From positions 4,100,501 to 4,164,500 of the forward strand of contig OU015568.1 in assembly GCA_907165135.1 (NCBI GenBank): a stretch of DNA of 64,000 nucleotides, read 5' to 3'. Below, piece after piece: positions 56,342-64,000 of this stretch. A program made the position numbers and the translations under genes. The notes under the pieces were generated by a model. It worked only from the letters and a program-made list of their open reading frames with translations. It made no database searches and had not been told where the DNA came from. The first letter of the stretch is position 1, and each line of letters opens with the position of its first letter. This stretch comes from Oikopleura dioica. Lineage: Eukaryota; Chordata; Appendicularia; Copelata; Oikopleuridae.

Positions 56342-57290
56342 GCGAAGCGAAAGCGAAGCGAAATATCATTGAAGATTGCGAAAAAAACGAAAATTTTTAC
56401 GCTTGAATTGATATGCATTCTCTGGCAAGAATCTTTAGCGATTTCTAATTGCTAATTAGCCACTCAAAAGCGAAGATGATGTCAAAAACCTATTTTTGGG
56501 GCAGAAAATTGCAAAAAATCTGTTACTGTATTTTTTTTGGCCCGTCAATGTAAGCCGGTTGGTTGGTCTAACTGTTGATAATTCCAAGGTAGTAATAAAC
56601 TCGACAGCAGGGGTGACCATTCGGGCATCGGGCAAAACGGACAATTTTCGGGCAAAATGTGTTCGGCCGGGCATTCGGACGGCTCAGCCCCTTAACTTTT
56701 ACTGGGCAAAAGCGGGCATTTCGGGCATTCGGGCAAGTTGGGCACTACCGGAAAATTCCTAAATTACGCATTCTTTACAATTTTTTTTGCTCTCTTACTT
56801 CTCTAACTGAATCAAAAGCCCTCAAAACTTATTTTTCTAGCCCTGGCGGTCATCTTCGATTCTAGATAAGCCCTGTTCATAAAGATCATTCTGATCATTC
56901 AAAAATTATTCTAGCAAACTTACAATAAAAATGGCTGGTGACAACGAGTTTTCCGAAAACTAGCTTGCTAACCGGCCAATCCTTTGATTTATCAAGAGTA
57001 AGACCTACCATTAGACTCGTCTTGACAAGACGGAGAAAAATTGAAATTCAAAGCGGCATCAATAACGTCCCTCTCCAATTCTTTGATAAAGAATCTTCCG
57101 AATAACAAAGCCGCTTGCTGTGCGAAAATTAAAGCGAAAATTTTGGAATTTTTGCGAAGCGAAAGCGAAGCGAATTCTGCTCTCCAGTCGTGCTCACGCG
57201 AGCTCATGCTCATGGATCTCTGGAAGGGCAAATTCTGTGCTCATGAGCTCGTGAGCACGTGCTCTAAGCTCGAATTAAGACCTGCTCACA
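56342..57290. repeat. Short direct and inverted repeats
   Basis: GCGAAGCGAAAGCGAAGCGA occurs at about 56342 and again at about 57154 in a similar AT-rich setting. Between them lies a stretch of GGGCATTCGGGC-type units (about 56625-56740). At 57190-57285, GCTCATGAGCTCGTGAGCAC pairs with nearby CTCACGCGAGCTCATGCTC, forming hairpins. Confidence 0.5.
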
Positions 57291-57315
57291 GTCGTTAACA
57301 ATTCAAATTGGAAGG

Positions 57316-58830
57316 TTCTCAGCCCCGTTCCTTGATTTCTTAATTTAAGGGGCTTGACAGCCCTTCGGGCCGTATCAGCCCCGTTCCTTGATTTCTTAAT
57401 TTAAGGGGCTTGACGGCCCTTCGGGCCGTCTCAGCCCCGTTTCTTGATTTCTTAATTTAAGGGGCTTGACGGCCCTTCTGCGCCCAGATGGGTGGGGTTG
57501 CGCCAGTGGAAAAATGGACTTATTTTGCACTTGACCTGGAGGGATGAAATTTTGTGGACATATTTCTGAGGTCCTAATCAAGAAAAAAATCAAAAAAAAT
57601 TTCGAAAAATTAAGGGTATAGCGGTCGAAAAATCGATTTTTTCATTTTTGCAAAATTAAGCCTGAGAAAATCTAGACTATCATTTTAAAAGCTCAAAAAT
57701 GAGTTTTTCGAGTCGAAAAAAGTCGAAGCGAGATAAAGAATCCGCAAATAAAAAAAATCAAATTTTAAACATTCAAATAAAAACCATAATAAAAAGAAAA
57801 ACTTGAATAATTTGTATTTCCACCTCGAATGGGTGTGGGTGGGGTTGGGGACATAACTGAGATTGATCACCTCAGAGTCCAACGCCGATCTCAAGCCCCT
57901 TAAATTTAAAAATCAAGGAACGGGGCTGGGACGGCCCGAAGGGCCGTCAAGCCCTTAAATTTAAAAATCAAGGAACGGGGCTGGGACGGCCCGAAGGGCC
58001 GTCAAGCCCCTTAAATTTAAAAATCAAGGAACGGGGCTGGGACGGCCCGAAGGGCCGTCAAGCCCTTAAATTTAAAAATCAAGGAACGGGGCTGGGACGG
58101 CCCGAAGGGCCGTCAAGCCCCTTAAATTTAAAAATCAAGGAACGGGGCTGGGACGGCCCGAAGGGCCGTCAAGCCCCTTAAATTTAAAATCAAGGAACGG
58201 GGCTGGGACGGCCCGAAGGGCCGTCAAGCCCTTAAATTTAAAAATCAAGGAACGGGGCTGGGACGGCCCGAAGGGCCGTCAAGCCCTTAAATTTAAAATC
58301 AAGGAACGGGGCTGGGACGGCCCGAAGGGCCGTCAAGCCCCTTAAATTTAAAAATCAAGGAACGGGGCTGGGACGGCCCGAAGGGCCGTCAAGCCCCTTA
58401 AATTTAAAAATAAAGGAACGGGGCTGAGACGGCCCCTTCTTTACATTTTTGAGTATTATTTATTAAATTTTTCCAAAGAAAGGCGATTTTCGGCCAAAAC
58501 GGAAATTTTCAAATCGGCCGCATTTTCGTTGCCGGGCGTTACCGGACGAGATAAGAATGCATCTATAGAGAGCATCGTCTGAGCTTTCTTGTGGTGGTTT
58601 CCGTTTGGTTGTGGGTCGTTGTGGTTTCGAGTTATTCGACGAAATGTCCAAAATTCGTGGTATTTTTCCGAAAAATCGCGATTTCACCACCAAAATTCAA
58701 AAATTTCTAATTTTAACTATTTTTTATGAAATCTCCGCCAATTTTTACACATGGTCACGTGGTTTCAGAATTTTTTGAAAACAAACCATTTTTTGCCAAA
58801 ATCCCACCAGCGCAACCCCATCTGAGATGG
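57316..58830. mobile_element. Foldback-like element with inverted satellite arrays
   Basis: Left: three tandem copies of a ~54-base unit (about 57322-57478) containing CCGTTCCTTGATTTCTTAAT and GACGGCCCTTCGGGCCGT. Right: nine full copies and one partial (about 57889-58437) of the same unit in inverse orientation. Beyond the arrays, GATGGGTGGGGTTGCGCCAG (57487) pairs with an inverted counterpart at 58803-58825. The unit itself holds a 16-base palindrome, GGCCC GAAGGGCC type. Long terminal repeats made of tandem units recall Galileo/FB foldback transposons. No transposase was found. Confidence 0.6.
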
Positions 58831-58989
58831 GTCTATTTTACGCGTTTCACAACACCCGGGACTTGATTTGCTGTTTCTAAATAAATTTAGAACGCTACGA
58901 ATAAATAGAAGAGGGGTTATTTTGGGACAGATTTTAAGAATTTCATCAAAAGATCTTAAAAATCTCTTCATCGGAAAACCATAAATATT

Positions 58990-59148
58990 AAAAACAGAAC
59001 ACCATGCCAAAAAAGGGCACGGATTACTATAGACTTTCATGCCCAAAAAGGGCAGGAATAATTATAGACTTTCATGCCAGAAAAAAGGACACGAATAACT
59101 TAAGACATCCATGCCCGAAAAAGGGCACGAAATACTATAGTCTATAGA
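58990..59148. repeat. Tandem repeat of ~45 bases, four copies
   Basis: Each unit reads roughly CATGCCCAAAAAGGGCACGA followed by ATAACTATAGACTT, with small changes between copies. Each unit includes a TGCCC-AAAA-GGGCA inverted pair. Confidence 0.65.
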
Positions 59149-59295
59149 CCAGTCTCTCACACTCGCAATCATATAATGAGTCATTATTAATGAATTTTAG
59201 AAATCCTATTAAATTTTATTTCTCTCTTGCGCAAAAGAAAACTCGAATAATTTAAATCTAAAATTGACCAACAGGAAGAATCAATGGAAAATTTG

Positions 59296-59530
59296 TTGAA
59301 ATTAAAAAAAGTTAGCTCAGCTTACAAAATTTGCAACTATGGTCATGATCTGTTTGCCTTTCCAAAATGAATCTTCATACGGGAGAAATAAAAATTGGAT
59401 TTATCAACATTAAAACGTTCCCAGTTGTTGAAGCAAATTTATTTCTGACATTGCATCCTGCTTTTCCGTTCTCCCAGAAGGCCAATTCCCTTGAGAATCT
59501 TCAGTTGTTTCCTGGAAACAAAGATTTATA
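59296..59530. repeat. Decayed hAT-like MITE end and gene-like fragment
   Basis: TTAGCTCAGCTTACAAAATTTGCAACTATGG resembles the end of the elements in the tandem paralogs (split here: AGCTCAGC, AAATTTGCAAC). Next to it, GAAGGCCAATTCCCTTGAGA and CAGTTGTTTCC near 59478-59512 resemble the last protease exon (33553-33657) at the DNA level. The fragment is non-coding as it stands. Confidence 0.35.
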
Positions 59531-59629
59531 GTCGCAGGGCGCTCTCACTCAACGGTGGATATAGCGTTACGGTTGAGATAAGGAATAGATAAAATAGTCG
59601 GATATGAAATAAAAGGGTTGAAACTTAAA

Positions 59630-60290
59630 ATAGAAGTTTGGAGCTAGAAAGGGCAAAGCTGGTTACGAAAAAGGAAGTTCAAAGCCAGTAAGTGCATATA
59701 TGTTTAGCTATTACTAATAGGCTGGGCTCGGCAACGGGGAGCTGACCTCGGTTCCTCGCCCCGCCCCGCCCCGTTACATTTTCACGGGGTTTGTCCCCGC
59801 CCCGCCCCGTTTTTCCCCGTTTTCCCCGTTATTTTTGAGTGTCTCATTTTTAGATTCTAGAGCGAAAATTGTTTATTTTTGAAGCATTTTTAAGATAATG
59901 GTAACAAAAAATGTTCTAGAAATCTGTATCATGTGCTCTGGCGACTACATGTGCACTAAATCAGTAATGATAATGCACATTTTTTATAAACATTTCATAC
60001 TGTAGAAATATTTTTTTGATTTCGAGAGGTCGAAAAGTCGACTTTGCTTGATAAAAATGCGAAAAAATAGAAACGGGGAAAAAAGTTTAAAAGCGGGGAA
60101 AAAAATTCAGTTCCCCGCCCCGCCCCGCCCCGTAGACGGGGTAAAACGGGGAACGGGGCGGGGAAGTTTCCCCGTTACTTCCTTTTCCGTACTTCCTAGT
60201 AAAGCATACCTATCTTTGTACTTACTGGCTTTGCATTTCCTAACTTCAAAGTTCTTCTTTTTAGTTCCCCTAAGGTTTCTTGAGGAATGA
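59630..60290. mobile_element. Inverted-repeat element with CCCCGCCCC core
   Basis: The left part reads GAAGTTCAAAGCCAGTAAGT; the right part carries ACTTACTGGCTTTGC and CTTCAAAGTTC, its complement. Nested inside are CCCCGCCCCGCCCCGTT (59758-59825) and its inverse near 60115-60175. No coding frame of note. Confidence 0.5.
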
Positions 60291-60358
60291 AACGTTTTTT
60301 CAAAAATTCGAAGATTTTTGACTGTTTTTAGCAAAATTAAAACTTCTATTTTTGGCGA

Positions 60359-60590
60359 TACTAAAAAAGGAAGTTTGGAGCCAGGAAGTGCAAAGCCAGT
60401 AAGTACGTAGCTAGGTTGTGCAAAGCCAGTAAGTGATTTTTCTGGCTACCAATAAGATTGCTTAAAATGGCCTACCGGCCAATCAAAACCAACTCCAGAA
60501 ACGGAACTTACTGGCTTTGCACTTCATAGCTTTGTACTTCTTGGGTATCACTTTCTATTTTTCAAAGTTCCTTATTTTAGTATGACCCCC
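60359..60590. mobile_element. MITE of the AAGCCAGTAAGT family
   Basis: TACTAAAAAAGGAAGTTTGG...GTGCAAAGCCAGTAAGT at the left is mirrored by ACTTACTGGCTTTGCAC...AAGTTCCTTATTTTAGTA at the right. It is the same family as 59630-60290; a further single end lies near 60886-60935. Confidence 0.55.
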
Positions 60591-61390
60591 CTTTAATTGT
60601 AAATCGTAATGCTAACAGCGCCTTCAATAGATTGTTTGAAAGATCAGAGGTAGATATCATTTTTGTCAAAGACTTTTGATGGTTGATCAAGTTTTTTTTA
60701 AGGAAATCAAGTCCGTCAAAGTTTGAAACTCGCTAGAAATGGTCCAACAAAACGGCGAAATTCCGAGGGTGTAATGAGGCTTTCGGTCGGGCCCCCGAAC
60801 ATGACTGCTTGTTGGGTTAGGGCGGCCCAACTGATAACCCCCTACTACCATTTCGAGAGATCTGCCCAAACAGCGGACGAAACTAAAAAAAGGAAGTTTG
60901 AAGCTAGGAAGTGCAAACCTAGGAAGTGTCATTTCTGCGAAGGGGTACGAAATAATTCTGCATGCAGAATAGTTCTGCAAAAGGAGGCGCGGTGGTAGAG
61001 GCTTATCCCCAATTATGCAGTGTCCGAGTAAAACCCATTGAAATCTGAAAACTGTCCTTAAAATCCTTAGAAGGAATTCCTTGCATTTTAGAAAATCTGT
61101 TCATTTTCGTAGATTTTCTCATTGAAAAATTGTTGGAATTATGACACTTGACTGCATAAGAGTGCTATGGTTACGTAAAAATACTTGATATTTAGTTTAT
61201 AGATCCTGTGGGTAGCATAAAAAGCAAAGAAAATTTTATGAAATACAGATAACATGGCAAAATGCGGGCCAAAGAGAACATATTGCAAACAAAAGACAGG
61301 GATTAAACTCGGATTTCCTCCTCCTCCCCGCAATTTAAGAAACTCAGACGCACTTTCATCGCTCCACCCTTGATCAAGTCTATTTAGTAT

Positions 61391-61571
61391 AAATTATGCA
61401 GCATAATTTATGCTGCATCGACGATACAGAAGGAGTCGAATATAAGCGACAGCAAGATAAGGGACTTTTGCTTAAAATCTGTTGCACGATCTGTATAGTT
61501 GTAGTGTCAAATCGTATTAATTAAAGAGACTTCTCTCGAAAATTCGGGAACAAAAAAGTCCCTTATCTTGA
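61391..61571. repeat. Palindromes
   Basis: ATGCAGCATAATTTATGCTGCAT near 61395 is a near-perfect palindrome (written in parts: ATGCAGCATA, TTATGCTGCAT). AAGATAAGGGACTTTTGC (61454) pairs with AAAAAAGTCCCTTATCTTG (61552), enclosing about 80 bases. Confidence 0.6.
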
Positions 61572-61633
61572 ATTTCGGCCGTAATAAAGTGTCCAACATA
61601 AATCCCTTAAAATTAATAAAATAACTACAAAGT

Positions 61634-61917
61634 TGGGTTCCACGAAAGAGAAAACGGGGACGCGCGGCTACGTTACTAATTTGTATCGCCGTAACAATTT
61701 TGTAACGCCGTTACAAAAACTCATATTTTTTCGCAATAAAAATTATTTTCCATCCCGTAATTCTTTTTATTTTTGACAGAATAAGCAATAAGGTATACCA
61801 AAAAGTAGTTTCCTTCAATTCAAGCGCGAAGCGCACACTCGTTCAATGATTCTGATTTTGAATTTTTGTAACCCCGTTACAATTTTCACTTCTTGTAACG
61901 TAGCCGCCCTTAACCCA
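61634..61917. mobile_element. Inverted-repeat element (GGCTACGTTAC arms)
   Basis: CGCGGCTACGTTAC (61663) and GTAACGTAGCCGCC (61895) are inverted, with outer GGGTT/AACCC ends. Further GTAACGCCGTTAC palindromes lie inside. Non-coding. Confidence 0.5.
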
Positions 61918-61936
61918 AAAAACTGAATCTCCTTAA

Positions 61937-62282
61937 GGGGGTGGTGGTCGAAAATTGGGTTCATTTCAACCAAGATTGAAAATAAACCGCCTTGGATATT
62001 TAAATTTTTATTTTAGTTTTATAAAAGATAAAGATTGAGCCGACAATAATACGTGGAGTTTTTGAAAGAATTCTTAAAGAACTTTGCGAAAACTGAATTT
62101 TTCGGATTTTTGCCACGACTGTTGACTGTTTCGGCCGAAATAATCGGTTGGTACTTACGACCTTTTTACGACAATGCAGACTTTTTAACCATTATCTATC
62201 CATTCAAAATGAAAAAATTGCTCGACTCAAGGAAATAATGGATGTTTTCGAAAACCGGGTGGGATTCTCGACCACCACCCCC
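61937..62282. mobile_element. Inverted-repeat element (GGGGGTGGTGGTCGA arms)
   Basis: AAGGGGGTGGTGGTCGAAAA at the left is mirrored by TCTCGACCACCACCCCCT at the right, 346 bases apart. A 61-codon frame inside has no family features. Confidence 0.55.
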
Positions 62283-62659
62283 TGAGATCTACCCTTTGCC
62301 TGAAGCAGATGCACTTAATGCACCCGCTCATGCTTTTCTTGCGATTTCTCTCTCGATTTCTCCCAAAATTTTAATAAGAATCTACGTCAAAAATCACATC
62401 AGATCTATTTCGTTAAATTCTATGATCAAGTTTTACAATCAGCTTTAATGGTTTAAAATATCACTTCTTGCAAAATAAGATGAGTACTTTATTCTCGATC
62501 TTATGATCAAGCATATCTATGTTTAATTCCTCATAAGGCTGGATATTTAGAACACCAATTATTCACATTTTTGCTTGTCCTCACTGTCTTTTTCCCATCG
62601 TCATTCCGAATTTATGTCTCTGGTAAGAGAAATTCTAGAAGAGGGGATTCACATCTTCA

Positions 62660-63052
62660 ATGACAAAAAATCGCACGGACAATTTTAAGCTCAATCAATT
62701 AAAAAGAGCTCGATATCCGAGAAAAAAACTGCCCCCTTTTGCTACAAGCATTAAGGCTTGGACCTTTTTCACATATTACAGATCAAAACACATAGAATAC
62801 TACTTTACGGGGACCTTTACTGGCCGCGCTTATGCGCAGGTAAATTATTGACCTTATTTGCGACTGAGGCAAAATTCTGAAAATCTTTTCGATGTCAAAT
62901 GTAGTCTAGAAGAAGATTGCAAAAGTAAAGAAAATAGTACGGTGGCGTGTGTAAATCATGCACCTTGGTCCAGAAATAAAGAAAGTAAACGAGGCTCTCG
63001 CGCACCGTTGACACAAGATCTAGGGTTGCGGGATATACACATGCATCTGTAA
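62660..63052 (+). CDS. Weak candidate exons, unknown product
   Basis: An ATG frame at 62660 encodes a basic 60-residue stretch (KRARYPRKKLPP...YYFTGTFTGRAYAQ) ending at a plausible GTAAAT donor. A second open stretch to 63052 has CSLEEDCKSKENSTVACVN. Both look somewhat protein-like but lack a recognised family and I cannot place the rest of a gene. It may be chance. Confidence 0.2.
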
Positions 63053-63073
63053 GACTTTGAGACCCTTTGAAAC

Positions 63074-63403
63074 ATGCGATTTTTTCCCCTTATATCTATC
63101 ATAATTTTTGTTTCTTGGCTTCACAATTCAATTTATTTTAAGGCCATTTTGTTATTTGATATTCAAAGTCTGTTGTTGCTGCTCCAAAATCATAAGAGCG
63201 AAAGGATGTTGAAAATCTATGGTTTAATTCTTTGTCATTCTGTCGGATCAATCGTCTATTTGGTTTTATGCATTCTTATTGCTTCTGGCTCAATTTATAT
63301 GAAGGTAATTTATCATAATAAGAAATTTGCATGTAAGTTTGATCAAACTTTCCAAAAAATTGATCTTACGCATTATATAAAACTCGAAATTAATATACTA
63401 TAA
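63074..63403 (+). CDS. Weak candidate two-pass membrane frame
   Basis: An ATG frame of 109 residues with two hydrophobic segments (FFPLISIIIFVSWL; IVYLVLCILIASGSIYM), separated by a basic loop. A GTAATTTAT donor-like site lies after the second segment at 63303. AT-rich DNA easily yields such frames, so support is weak. Confidence 0.2.
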   Translation: MRFFPLISIIIFVSWLHNSIYFKAILLFDIQSLLLLLQNHKSERMLKIYGLILCHSVGSIVYLVLCILIASGSIYMKVIYHNKKFACKFDQTFQKIDLTHYIKLEINIL

Positions 63404-64000
63404 AATATAGTCTATAATATATCAATCGGTTTCTAACAATTCGCCAGGAAAAGCGAGATCAGATTTTGCTTTGACTTTTAATTGCTTCAAAATTGGGAAA
63501 TTTATTTATTAAAGATGTTGTATATTCCCCTTTCGATTTGCTTGATCCTTTTTTAAGGTAATCTGAATTTAAAGGACGTGTCGAGCAATTTGTTAAAAAT
63601 TGGAAAACTCAATTTCCACCAAACAGATATTTTTAGCCAAATTTACCAACAATTTTAATTTTAGCAAAGTAATTCATCAAACTTTAACCCTTTTGGCATG
63701 TGTGGCGTTTTTAAGCGCCACGAGGACTTTGACGGGCAATTCCGGGGCGGACGGTGCCGGTACCAATCCACAATTTCTCTACGAATAACTTAGCGAAACG
63801 TTAAAATTTTTTACTTTTTGGAAAATTCGGACATTTTTCTTGCTAGTGATTATTTAAAAAAATTAATGTGCTACAAAAACTTGCTCTTAAATCAAAAAGG
63901 AAAAGTCTGAGTCGGCTAAAATAGGCGTAACTCACTAATAAGGAGATGAACTTCTTGAACTATCAAGAATAAGACCCATTATTCAACTCGTCTCGACGAG
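63404..64000. other. Repeat-edge sequence at the window end
   Basis: AT-rich with no supported gene. The last 40 bases (ATCAAGAATAAGACCCATTA, then ACTCGTCTCGACGAG) resemble 56992-57035 (ATCAAGAGTAAGACCTACCA, then ACTCGTCTTGACAAG), so a dispersed repeat probably continues past the window. Confidence 0.4.

Noticed and set aside
57889-58437. Regular ~55-base repeats with palindromes, superficially CRISPR-like
   Set aside because: There are no unique spacers: whole units repeat back to back. The genome is animal and no cas genes are present.

Overview
The window looks like nuclear DNA of an appendicularian (larvacean) tunicate, most likely Oikopleura dioica or a close relative. The evidence is the very compact layout (about 26 genes or gene parts, most gaps a few hundred bases), introns that are mostly 37-55 bases long, chordate gene content (IQCG/DRC9, PCID2, CWC27, LDB, SLC26), and a minority of introns with GA-AG, GC-AG or GG-AG ends. 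This mix was reported for Oikopleura. The species name is inference. For most genes I assembled exons by hand from reading frame, splice dinucleotides and protein similarity recalled from memory; no alignment or expression data were used, and exon ends may be off by a base or two.

Layout. 0-6 kb: an ABCA-type lipid transporter (+) whose first-membrane-segment exon abuts a TTAA-flanked MITE. 6 kb: tRNA-Phe (-). 6.6-7.4 kb: claudin-like four-pass protein. 7.7-9.3 kb: LIM-domain-binding cofactor LDB. 9.6-10.5 kb: a foldback element and a GCCGC/GCGGC palindrome cluster. 10.6-12.2 kb: the ciliary protein DRC9/IQCG. 12.4-14.5 kb: two genes of unknown function. 14.9-16.5 kb (-): a Golgi carbohydrate sulfotransferase. 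16.7-25.3 kb: four co-directional housekeeping genes (PCID2, Zwilch-like, CWC27, a CK1-family kinase). 25.7-26.5 kb: a small membrane protein. 26.8-29.8 kb (-): a C2H2 zinc-finger protein. 31-33.4 kb: a divergent pair of uncertain genes. 33.5-38 kb (-): a trypsin-CUB protease with tRNA-Thr in one intron. 38.8 kb: a TATA-driven single-exon gene. 41.2-44.2 kb (-): two tandem paralogs of an unrecognised family, each with a hAT-like MITE inside a coding exon. 44.6-48 kb (-): a predicted GPI-anchored protein and an SLC26A11-like transporter. 50.2-50.6 kb (-): a small secreted peptide precursor. 51-53.2 kb: an AMT ammonium transporter. 53.4-54.8 kb (-): a Cys-rich kelch-like secreted protein. 55.1-55.9 kb: a 3CxxC zinc protein. 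From about 56 kb to the end the window is repeat-rich: an orphan kelch-family last exon, inverted arrays of a ~55-base palindromic unit, and several inverted-repeat elements. No convincing complete gene is seen there.

How genes relate. Most neighbours are functionally unrelated, as usual in this compact genome. The co-directional block PCID2-Zwilch-CWC27-CK1 could share transcription. The strongest oddities are the paired MITE insertions in sister genes, a uniform AG|GAAW donor at noncanonical introns, a 30-base intron, and the mirror-image satellite arrays at 57.3-58.4 kb.
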